The notes under the pieces: model-generated
Told to the model about the DNA's origin: nothing
Database searches by the model: none
The model's input: the letters and a program-made list of their open reading frames with translations, nothing else
Translations under genes and position numbers: made by a program
Shown here: positions 35,071 to 45,587 of the stretch, piece after piece
How positions within the stretch are numbered: the first letter of the stretch is position 1
Layout of the letters: each line of letters begins with the position of its first letter
Assembly (NCBI GenBank): GCA_025603075.1
Contig: MU626295.1
Coordinates: 1 to 64,000 of the forward strand
Origin: Neoconidiobolus thromboides FSU 785
Lineage: Eukaryota > Entomophthoromycota > Entomophthoromycetes > Entomophthorales > Neoconidiobolaceae
Direction of reading: 5' to 3'
DNA length: 64,000 bases

Positions 35071-37185
35071 TTAATATCTATCATTTCTACCGCCTCTAAA
35101 ATTATTTCCTCTGGAATAAGTATCATTGGAATTTCTATTACCATATGACTTATTTCTATCCATGTTTCTATTATTATTTCTATCCCTATTGTTAAATCCT
35201 CTATTATTGTCTCGTTCATTGTTACCATAACGATTCATTAACACGCTAGTGCGTTGGCCAAATTTTTTATTTTTTCGATCATTTAATTGTTTCAATGCAT
35301 TAGCTTTCACCACTTCTGGTAATTCTTCACATACTTTAACTTCCAATTTATACTCCTCATCTTCTTCTTTTAACTTTTCCATCCCTTCCATAATGTTATC
35401 TAAGCTATTATAACTGACATCAAATACAATACCACTTCCCTGCTTCAATGGAGAAATGTTACTCATTTTGACTTCTTCTGGATCCAATTTCATATTTTTA
35501 TAAATTAAATCCAATAAATCACCGGTACGATTAGTACCCTCAATAATTAATGTAATTTTACCATCCGTAGCGTCTATTAAAGATCTTGATTCGGCACCCG
35601 ATAGTGAAGGATTATTTTTAATTGAAGCTTCAAAACAAGTGGCTAATATAAGTTCTGGATTCTCTTTAATATTCTCTGGTAAATTGTTATATTGAGAAGA
35701 GATTAATTTTTTAATCTCATTATTAACGGATTTAACCCTTGAAATACTTTTCATAAAATCCTCAAAAATAGAAGCTCGGAAATCGGCCATAGTGGGTGCT
35801 CTAACAATCTTAAATTGAACCCCGGTATGTTGTTGAATTTTATGATAAATCTCAGCATCTTGCTTAGGGTTAAATAACATTACATTAGTACCAAAATTCC
35901 CTGCTCTACCAGTACGTCCCGATCGATGAATAAAGGTTTCTGGATTATTAGGTGGTTCCGCTTGAATCACCAATTCAACATTAGAAATATCTAAACCACG
36001 GGCCGCCACATCCGTTGCAACTAAGCAAGAAATTTTACCTGATTTAAAATTATTCAATGCAATTTCTCTAGAGCTTTGACTCACATCTCCATGAAGAGCA
36101 ATAGCATTAACTCCATTTAATTTATTTAAACTAGTAACTAAGGTATCACAATAACTTTTAGTTTGGCAGAACACTACACAACGTCCGCTTTTAGATAATT
36201 CCCCTTGTAAAAGACCAGCTATAGTAGTTGGTATTTGTTTATAAAGTGTAGGAATAGCCAATTGTTTCACATTTTTACTTGCTTTTAAACTTTCATCACC
36301 AACATGATCCACAGTAATATAATCCTTACTTAAATATTTACGAATTGTTTTTTTAATCCATTCAGGTAATGTAGCTGAAAATAATAAAAATTGAAATGGT
36401 TGAGCATTACCAATTGTTTCAATTCGTTGGGTACGTACACAATTAATAATATCATCCAATTCTTTTGAAAACCCAATGTCTAACATATGATCTGCTTCAT
36501 CTAATATTAATGTTTCAATTTCAGTTAATTTTAAATGCCCTTTGTTAATTAAATCTTGAACTCGGCCAGGGGTACCAACGACTATATCCACACCTTCTCT
36601 TAATTTGTTTTCTTGGGGACGATATGGAGAGCCCCCATAGATACAAAGGGTAGAATAAGAATTAGCTACTAATTTAGTTATTTCTTTTTCAACTTGAGAA
36701 GCAAGTTCTCTGGTAGGTGCTAAGATTAACACCCTTGGGGTGCGAGATCGAAGTTTATTACGTTCTAATTTTTCAATAACTGGTAAAGCAAATGCCAACG
36801 TTTTTCCAGTACCAGTTCCTATTAAAAAAAGATTTGTTATTAAAAAAAGAAGAACTCAAGAAAAAAAAAACTTACTAGCTCTACCTACTAAGTCTTTGCC
36901 TTCAACGATATGTTTAAAACAATCGGTTTGGATTGAAAACAAGGATTCAATCTTATTCTTTTTTAACGAGCTTTGAAGTAATGGGGATAAGTTTAAATCC
37001 TCCATATTAAACTCATTTTTAAATTCTTGCTGTTCATTAACTTCAATTTCTTGTGGTAATGAAGCTAATTTATTATTAGTATTGAAAGAAGCTTGGAAAA
37101 TCTTGATGTTGGAATACTTTGAGCTTCTTTTGATGCATTTAGAAGCTAAATTGAACCCCCTTTGTAAATTGATAAGTCTTAACAT
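35071..37185 (-). CDS. DEAD-box RNA helicase with GUCT-like C-terminus, mitochondrial
   Basis: ATP-dependent RNA helicase. Exons 37185-36876 and 36818-35071 give 685 residues. The ATG at 37185 opens a basic presequence (MLRLINLQRGFNLASKCIKR). An in-frame ATG at 37269 would add 28 residues. Motifs in order: Q motif FSIQTDCF, motif I ARTGTGKT, PTRELA, TPGR, DEAD (within ILDEADHMLD), SAT, ATDVAARGLD and HRSGRTGRAG. After the core comes a stretch resembling the GUCT fold of DDX21-type helicases (DATDGKITLIIEGTNRTGDLL), then a basic tail rich in Asn, Arg and Gly that should bind RNA. This arrangement recalls plant mitochondrial PMH-type helicases. A role in mitochondrial RNA splicing or ribosome assembly is inference. 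Confidence 0.92.
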
Positions 37186-37269
37186 TTGAATTTTTTTGAT
37201 ATTAAAATGAAAAGTTGAATCTTTTATTTTTTTTGAAAATTTAGTTTTCCAAAAAAGTAAGTTCAACAA

Positions 37270-38836
37270 TTCCCCAAAACTTGATATTTCTATTCTTAAA
37301 TTGTAAATTATTGTAAATTAAGAATGGTATTAAGCCAATTAAATGAATATTTTCTGAAGATTACTTCCGCATAAAGCTTAGCTCTAGAGTAAAAAGGTCA
37401 AAATCAATCTAGCAAAGTTGCTAAAATTGAAAGTAAATTCATTAAAAAATTATACTAACAACTTTTATCATTGTATTTTAAACTGATGAAATTAGAATAG
37501 TGTAAATTATGAAGAACGGCATCTACTAATAAATATTAATAATAATAAATTATATTTACTTTATATTAATAGTCAGTTTATTTTTCTTAATGATTATTGT
37601 TTTTTTATTATGAATTTTCAGAGGATAAAATTTCTAAAGTATTTTGTTTTTAAAATAATATCAAAGCCTATTAGGATTGAGGTAAAAAATTAGAACAAAG
37701 AGAGTTACCTTAGGTTTGCTTCAAACATTCTGACTTTGATTTGACTTCTTTGGACTTGGTTAGCTATACACATTACTTTCATTGTTTTTAATAGCCAATA
37801 TTTGATTTAAAAACAAAAACTTACTAATTTTTTTAAATAAAACCAGTCTTTAGGTTAATTAAAAATGACTTATTTTATTACTATAAAATAAAAGCAAAAT
37901 AAAACAATTAAATAGTTATAAAAAGATAAATGAATTCTCTATACTTTATACCTTTAATTATAGAAATACTAAAGTTTGAATTGCCACTTTAATCATGTGG
38001 GGGTGCTTTTTTTAGTTTCATTATTTTTCCATTTTTTGAGCGCTATTTGAGTAGAAAGATTGTAGCAAAATTCCTAAACAGAAAAATTCATCCTCATGTA
38101 TAAAGTAATCGAATTCGTTAAAATTGTCAATCCATTCAAAAAAACCTTATCAAAATAGCACTGTTAATTTTATCATCATACAATGGTTACTTGCCCAATT
38201 GATTTTATGCAATGATTTTCCTAATCTTTAAGAAATTGAAAACTGACATTTTCAACTGTTTTAGTTTAGTCATTATTTGAATTATGAATAATCTTATTCT
38301 TTGTTTGAACTTTTATAAGCCTTCTTTTTTTGATAGATAGAGTTTATCATATTTATAAAAAAATTTGATATTTTAATAAGTACCTCTTGATTATAAACTT
38401 TAAATAAAGTTTTTTTAAGCAAGTGACTGTTTTTTAGATTATTTGTAATCTATTGAACTGACCTTTGAGTCTGTACTCATAAGCTACCTAAAAACTTAGC
38501 TTTTAAGAAAATTAATTGAAATTTTTAGTTTCAAAATTTTGGGTGCAATAAACTATAAGTAATAACTGTTTTAACTGTTTTAGATAAGCCATGTTTTTAA
38601 TCTTATTTATCAAATTATTACAGATACATCTATCATCATTTAAGTTTGATTAGTTTCGAGTAACATATGAATAGGAACCACAAAGCTATGATATACAATC
38701 AATATATTATTAAAAATTAAAAAAGTATTAAAAATTAATAAGGAACACTAAAAAACACTAAAAAAATTAAACTTTATTATATATTACAATGGGAATGTGG
38801 TTAGTAAAAAGCGAAGCAAAAATAAAAACAAAGAAT
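37270..38836. other. Gene-poor stretch with MITE copy 12
   Basis: About 1.6 kb between two minus-strand genes. Apart from MITE copy 12 I see no feature. The first few hundred bases should hold the helicase promoter. Confidence 0.45.
37998..38096 (-). repeat. Short TIR element, copy 12
   Basis: Minus orientation with central AGCGCT. Unlike most copies it is flanked by TG on both sides in place of TA. Confidence 0.87.
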
Positions 38837-40241
38837 TTAAAGAAGTGAGTTATATACTTTTGAAAACCAGCCAGAAAGTGATGAATCTCTCAATGAATCT
38901 TGAGATGATTTAGGTGATAATATTGGTAAATGATGAGTCGGAGGTGAAAGGATAACAGGTCCTAAAGCTGGACTTTGTAATTTAGAATGCATTACACCTT
39001 CCACTTTTTCTTCTAACTGTTGTAGCCTTTGTAATGATCTTCGAACTAATACCATACCTTGTCCAAGTCTCTGGGAGGTGGATTGTATCATTGCTGTTGT
39101 TTCATCAGTTAAGCCTGATGGTGGAGGTGGTCCTGTTACTGATCTTGCCCTACTCTTATTGGAACTATGAGAATTGGACCTTGTATGATTAGCTGAAGAT
39201 GCTTTGCTTTTTGAAGACTTGGATGTGGATTGAGAATTTGATTTTGATTTAATTGATTGTTGTTTAACCGGTGAAGCCAAACAAAGTGGTGTTATAGAGG
39301 ATAGTGAAGGTTGTCGTGTTTGCCTCGTTGATGGTCCAATGCTGGGTGTATACGGTACAGTTGGAAGTAACTCAACTGATTTTACTGAAGAATTGGAATT
39401 CCTTCGAAACATTTGTGGTTTTTCTGATAAAGGTGATGTTGTTGAAGCTTCGTGTGAGTTGTAATTATATTGTTGTTCATAAGAAGGTCCAGATAATTGA
39501 GAAAAGCCGCTTATAGTTGATATTGAATCCATATGACTAAATCCTGGTCTCTCTTCATTGTCCATTAATTCTTCAAAAGAAAACTCGCTTGAGTTATCAT
39601 CATCTTCATATAATTGCGTATTTTCTACATCAATATTCAATACCTTAGACATAATTATATCATTATTCCTAAAAATTATTAAATACTTAATAAATTAAAG
39701 AGTATTCTAAACTTACTCTAAAGATATTTTTAATTCGTGAATTTGTTTCAATAGTATTTTCGTTGTAGTCCTAAAAAGAAGTATCAATAACTGTCCGTTT
39801 TTATAAAAATTAAAATAGTATATATTGATAAACCACTTACAAGTCTTCAACAATTAATGGGTGTAAATAGCTTTGAAGTTCGAGTTTTGGATAAGAGGTC
39901 CAATTAGATAAAATGGGAAAAAGAAATGCCAGATAAAGTATTTTACAATCTTCTATATCATAATCCTTATATTCTTTCCATGCTTCCCATTTCCTTATTA
40001 TAAAATTATCAGATTTCGATTCGAGGGATTGTACAAACTTTCCTTTCGACTTGATCTAATACTTGTTAGCTGAATTGATTAGTATTGAGGATTCATTTAC
40101 CTGCTTATACAATCCATAAAATATTAATTCCGATTTTATTGATACTGTTAGCTCACTTCTAATCAATGGACTTTTATACGGAGCTAACTTTATGATATTA
40201 ATTGCCAATTCAAATAGATGGGTGATTGACTTAGAAGACAT
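38837..40241 (-). CDS. Acyl-CoA-binding domain protein with long disordered tail
   Basis: N-terminal ACBP domain, which binds long-chain acyl-CoA, followed by a long Ser-rich region. Exons: 40241-40101, 40055-39841, 39770-39717 and 39668-38837, giving 413 residues. ACBP marks are LFELAINIIKLAP, SELIFYGLYKQ and RKWEAWKEYKDYDIEDCKILYL, in the family order, but the usual Pro before the Trp helix and some ligand contacts have drifted. The C-terminal 270 residues carry acidic and Ser/Lys-rich disorder, then a probable coiled coil (RRSLQRLQQLEEKVEGVMH). No C-terminal membrane anchor is seen, unlike ACBD4/5. The ATG at 40241 is used, because the codon two places earlier in the open frame is TTG. Confidence 0.8.
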
Positions 40242-41212
40242 AGTCAAAATTAAAAAATTAAAAAAGTAACTAAATAATAATGAATTAGAGAAAAGAAAAG
40301 GAAAAATAGACTAATACATACCTAAATAAATAAGTTGTGGTGAAGAGTTAAATTAATTTATAATCAGAAACAAGGATAAATTCGAAAATTATCTAACAGA
40401 ATTTAAGCTTTAAAAGATAAAAATTTTAATATGGGTGGAGAGAAACTTTATTTAAGTGGAATTTAATTTAATTTGTATCCTATCTTATCGTTCTATTTCA
40501 GTTTCAGATTGGCTGGAGATAAAAAATTCTCAAATTTTTGCAGCTTTAAATGAACGGTGAACTTATAATGAGTCATAAGTTAATTTGGCTAATAACAAAT
40601 GATATACAAAGTTACCATGATTTTCACAGGTAGCATCATCTTTAATGAGCTTTATTCCAAACTCTGGCATAAATTTATTCTTCCTTTAAGTTTGCATAAA
40701 GTATAAGATTAATAAAATAAACGTATCATTACGAAAACATAAATTTATAGATAAACTTCAAGGCGTTTGAATGATATGTTAATCACCCACTTTTAAATTT
40801 AAAAAATCAGGCAAACTTTGTAGGAAACTCTGAATATGAAAATAGATATAAACTTAATATTAAATCATAAATATTTAAGAATAAAATAGTAAACAAAAGG
40901 GTATTTATCGTCATTGATTTTCCACTAATATTATTTCATTATTATATTGATTCTATTAAACTTTTGAATAGAGAGAACAAAGTGCTTAAAATGCTATATT
41001 AACGGTGAGTTTCATCTTTAGCCATAACTGCGAAAAAAATTAAAAGTTAAATTGAGGTTTCAAGAATATTATATTCAAAAATTGTATGGAAATCATATAC
41101 TACTATCTACTTTAAATGATTTATTGTTGTTTATATTTTGAAAATCGAGGTAAATAAATTATACGATTTCGAAGCAAATCAATGATAAGTTATCAATATA
41201 ATTTTCACTATA

Positions 41213-41309
41213 TGGGGATGTGTTTTTTTATTTAAGAATTTTACTACAATCTTTCCACTCAAATAGCGCTTAAAAAATGGAAAAATAATGAAACTAAAAA
41301 ACAGCCTCA
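41213..41309 (+). repeat. Short TIR element, copy 13
   Basis: Flanked by TA, with ends TGGGGATGT and ACAGCCTCA and central AGCGCT. It abuts copy 14, sharing the TA between them. Confidence 0.9.
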
Positions 41310-41311
41310 TA

Positions 41312-41407
41312 TGAATGAATGTTTTTTTTTGGTTTCATCACTTTTTCATTTCTAATATGTTATTTTAATGGGGAAGTTAATAAAATTCTTTAAAAAAAAC
41401 ATCCCTA
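41312..41407 (-). repeat. Short TIR element, copy 14, degenerate
   Basis: Minus orientation, in inverted contact with copy 13. The right end ACATCCCTA is followed by TA. The core is strongly decayed and AGCGCT is lost. Confidence 0.75.
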
Positions 41408-42260
41408 TATTATTAATAGAATATATTAGTAATATATTATTGAATTTTAGCCCTTTTGCCTAAAATCGACTTTGACTTACTATTGTGTAGATAGCTTAAA
41501 ATAAATATAAAAGCTATTAATAATATGAAGGTTTTAATATTGTCAATAGTATTCCAAGCTTAATTTATAATGAATTTTTTATAAACAAATCTATTAATAA
41601 ATTATAAAATTACTTTTAAAAAAATACAAAAAATACAATGCTGGTTTAAAAAGGAGATTTGATTTAATATATCAAATTTATTATTATACATATTACATGT
41701 TAAAAGCAGGTGTTTAACATCTTATTTTTTTATGTATTAATAATACCAATAGTATTCATAATTTATAAATTTAGATATTAAAAAATGTTGGGTATAAATA
41801 TTTAAATTCAATTAGCCGGTTTTAGAACTTAGTTATCTAAATTTCTTTATTTAGTAATTAAATGATTGTCTTTTAAAAACCTATAAGGTCGCTCTATATT
41901 ATTTAAAGCTTTGGAGCTCTTTGAGTTAAAAATTACACACTGAATAATATGTCACAAATATAATAATATATTAAAAATAAATTCTAGAATTAAAAATATA
42001 ACTTATAGATGGAAATTAAAAACTAGTTTAGCTGAATTATAATTTTAAGAGAAAGCTTAATTGAATTTAAGCTGTAAAAATTGAAACCAGTTTAATTTGA
42101 TTTTTTACTTTCAAGGATTTCTATTTATTTATCTAGTAATCAAAAGTACTATAATTATCAAAAATGTTTTATTTAAATAAAAGTACTTATATTAATTATA
42201 TTTAGAATATTATTTAATGTTTAAAATCATATTATATCTTAAAGTTTTTATGAAGCTATA

Positions 42261-42356
42261 TGAAGATGTATTTTTTTGCTCAAGAATTTTACCAACATTT
42301 TTCCACTCAAGTAGCACTTAAAAAATTAAGAAAATGAAGTTAAAAAAATACCCTTA
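42261..42356 (+). repeat. Short TIR element, copy 15
   Basis: Flanked by TA, with left end TGAAGATGT and a decayed right end. The central hexamer is AGCACT. Confidence 0.83.
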
Positions 42357-42922
42357 TATAGTGTGAAATCTGGTACTTAGTGATTGGAGCCAAAAACAGC
42401 TATTGCTGGGTTGACTACACTATAAGTCGAAAGGTCTTAGTTTATGTGACTAAGATAGATTTAGATTATAAAGAATAGCACGTAATAGGCTATGGACTAT
42501 GTAAGACAAATAGAATAGACAATAATAATGTAAAATCTACATAAAATACTATTAAGTAAACTTAATGGCTTTATTAAATGTTCGAAATATCAGTGAATAA
42601 TTCAGTTAAAAAGCCTCGAGCTACTATACTCTAAAATCTCTTTTACACTCTGAAAAGTATAAATATCAAAATAAGATAATATTCTTTGGGATGAAGCTAG
42701 AAACCCTCATAGCAAACCAAACTAAGAGCGTGAGATTAATTGCCTCTAAACTCAAGAACGCAACAGTTTAGGTGATTATTATGCTATAATTAACCACGGG
42801 GCTGACAAAGCGATATTTCACAATAGTAAGTTTAATTAACTTCAAATAATTTTCCTATTAAAAATTATTGTGTTCTTAAATTGATATGATTAATTTAGAA
42901 TTTTTTAGTTGAATTTATTATA

Positions 42923-42958
42923 TGGGGATGTATTTTTGTGTTTAAGAATTTTATTGAT
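42923..42958 (+). repeat. Short TIR element, copy 16, left half only
   Basis: A well-kept left end (TGGGGATGTATTTTTGTG, then TTTAAGAATTTTA) preceded by TA. Homology stops before the core, so the right part has been deleted. Confidence 0.8.
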
Positions 42959-43142
42959 AAATGTAAGATGTTATTTTACTAACTTTATAATTGATTACAA
43001 TGTAATAACTGTTTAAATCATTTATATAACTAATCGTAATTTTACAATTAATTCGATTATAATTTATATAATGAATATATTTAGCTTTAAGCAATTTGGT
43101 TATTAAAAATTATAATCTTTTTAAATTCAGGTATAATTAGTT

Positions 43143-43243
43143 TGGGGATGTATTTTTGTATTTAAGAATTTTACCAGCAAATTTTCCACTCAAATAGCGC
43201 TTAAAAAATCGAAAAAATAATGAAGTCAAAAAAAACACTCTCA
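43143..43243 (+). repeat. Short TIR element, copy 17
   Basis: Left end TGGGGATGT, right end ACACTCTCA followed by TG, central AGCGCT. Confidence 0.88.
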
Positions 43244-43625
43244 TGTCATCATACAAACTATTTTCTCAACTTGATACATTAGTATTTCAGGGTATTGTAT
43301 TTTTGTTATAGCCATAATATAACGAAAATATTTTAATCAAATCAATTTTTTTGTATCTGTTTTTAGTTTCTAGTTTTAGCTCTGTACATTTTTATAAATG
43401 TAAAATTAAATACTGATCAAAAAATTTGCAAGAACTTTTGAAAAATCTAAATACTATATCAGAGATATCATTGTGATTGAAATGGCTAGTCTAAAGATAT
43501 AAATAGTTCAAGCAAGCTCTAAAACAAGCCAATAAAGTGTGTTATTTTGATGAATAATTTACGTCAATCAAATCTAAATTTAAAGCTTTAAAATAAAATA
43601 AAACTTGATCTTTTGTTTATTGAGT

Positions 43626-44709
43626 ATGTCATTTGAATCTGAAGGGACTAAAAGCAAATTGTTACTTAAAAATATTGACACATTGAGTTTTATAAGGGGA
43701 AGAAACACTAAAGCTAGAAGGCTAGAACCAATATCTCAATTGACATGTGCTGGAAACAACATAGATTGCGATAATGCTGATATAGGTAATTAAATAAAAT
43801 TTGGCTATCCATTTATTCATTTTTAGATTTTGTTACTTGTCACAACACCTATCTCGGAGAAGAATGTAATGCAATAACGCTATACTAAAAAATATTTATT
43901 AAATTGCGTATTAGTGGATTCACTGCAGTATTGGAAATGTTCAGCTGAAATGCCTACACAGTATTCATTTAAAGATACTGAAGTGTCTTGTGAAGGTATA
44001 TACTTTGGAAAAAACAATTAAAAAATTAAAAAAGTTAGGGTATTCTTATAGCGGTGATCCACATATATTGGATGGAAGCTGTGGGTTAAAATATACTTTG
44101 AATTACCATCCAGATGGTAAAAGAAAAGGAAAAGGTAATTAAAAATACACATTTAATTATTTCTAATATTTTAAGAATCTGCCAGTTCAAATGCTGCTGG
44201 TTTATTTCTAATAGTTTGGTTCGCTTTATTGTTTTTTATCATTTACAAAATATACACACAAAGGAATAACAGAACCAATAGTCCTGGCTTTAATAAGTAA
44301 ATTAAATATATTTTAAATACATTTCTTAATTTTATAGTGATGATCCAAATAATCCACCACCGCCTCCGTATAGTGAGATAGATCCTGATTATGGTAAAAA
44401 TTATTAATGAACATTTTTGACAATTTATTTTAATACGAAAAAGATAATTCAGATCATCCTAATCAATCTTCAACTTTGAGAAATATAAAGTAATACTATA
44501 TTTTATTTCAAAGTAGATATTTAAACTTTAATAGCCCAAGGTTGGGGAATTCACTATTACGTTCAAGGCAGCAAACTGGTAATATTTAAACTAGTGCATG
44601 AAGAAATTCATTATTTATTAATTTTATAGATACAGCACCCCATAGCTCATTTGAAGAGACATCTAGTAGCCATGTTTCGGATTCCTTTGCCTTTAGTAAC
44701 TCACGTTGA
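43626..44709 (+). CDS. SARAF-like regulator of store-operated calcium entry
   Basis: SARAF is an ER membrane protein that in animals damps store-operated calcium entry through STIM/Orai. Exons: 43626-43785, 43827-43865, 43915-43995, 44039-44134, 44176-44296, 44338-44393, 44444-44489, 44535-44578 and 44630-44709, giving 240 residues. Lumenal landmarks are the ARRLEPISQLTCAG segment, VTCHN, the YWKCSAEM motif, VSCEGYSYSGDPHIL and GSCGLKY, with the family cysteines. One TM helix follows (GLFLIVWFALLFFIIYKIY), then a cytosolic tail with PPPPPYSE and Ser-rich sequence. The 5' end is uncertain: a signal peptide is expected but the first ATG gives MSFESEGTK. In-frame codons just before it (LIFCLLS) are hydrophobic but lack an ATG. 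Confidence 0.85.
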
Positions 44710-45587
44710 AAATAAAAGTTTAGGATTCATAATTTTACTAACTTCACTTAACATATCATTTCATATTGCTATAGCCAATTTAATCATAAGCTCTAATTTT
44801 TACTCTAACCTTTTAGTTATTTGTGCTTTAAATAATTTATATATCTATTATAAGTCATTGTTCATGGCTAAATCAAATTGTTATTATATTTTAATATAAA
44901 AGCAGGCAATCTGATTGATTGCATTTGATAATAATATTTTATGTTTTAAAACTCATCTAAAGCATAATCTATTTTTGAACATTGTAGAAATAATATTATT
45001 AAAAGCACACCTTAGCTACTGTATAAGTATATCTCTCTAATCGAGAACTCTGCAATTTGGATAATTTTTGTCCTTTTTTATACTAAAAAATATTTCATAC
45101 TCTTTTTCTACCTTTTAAGCTAAGGACCTATGGCTCGCTAAACATTCTTTTTTATTTATATGAACGATATATAAACAAAGTTAAATACATAGTTCTGATT
45201 ATCAAATCATTAACTTCATGCCTTTATATTTCCCAAATTTGCTTAGTCCTTATACTGATTTGAACCTTCTATAAGTTAGTTTGAACATTTTGGTGTCAAA
45301 TGGAATAATGTGTATTTGATGACAAAGGAATTAATTTCAATAAACACTAAAGCTTAATGATTTCCTGTATATATTATAAAAGTAGAACTTTTCAGTTCAA
45401 TTTTATGAAAATAGGCAAATAGCTTTTAGCCACTTTGGCTTTATCGTCATCAAAAAGGACAAATATAATTGGTTAATTGTAAAATATAACAAACTACAAA
45501 ATCAATTGTAATATTATTTTAATATCTCAATTAAATAGTGATTATAATTTACTTAAACGATTACAATTTAAATTATTACTGATAGAA
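44710..45587. other. Intergenic, nothing recognised
   Basis: AT-rich DNA between the SARAF-like gene and SEC24, both plus strand. No repeat copy or RNA gene seen. Confidence 0.5.

Larger units (their letters stand above)
40242..43600. other. Gene-poor block rich in MITE copies
   Basis: About 3.4 kb without a supported gene. It holds MITE copies 13-17 (one is only half an element) and a patch of less AT-rich sequence at about 42370-42840 described in the findings. Confidence 0.5.

Noticed and set aside
44651-44899. An 82-codon hydrophobic plus-strand frame
   Set aside because: It overlaps the last SARAF exon in another frame and has no family support.
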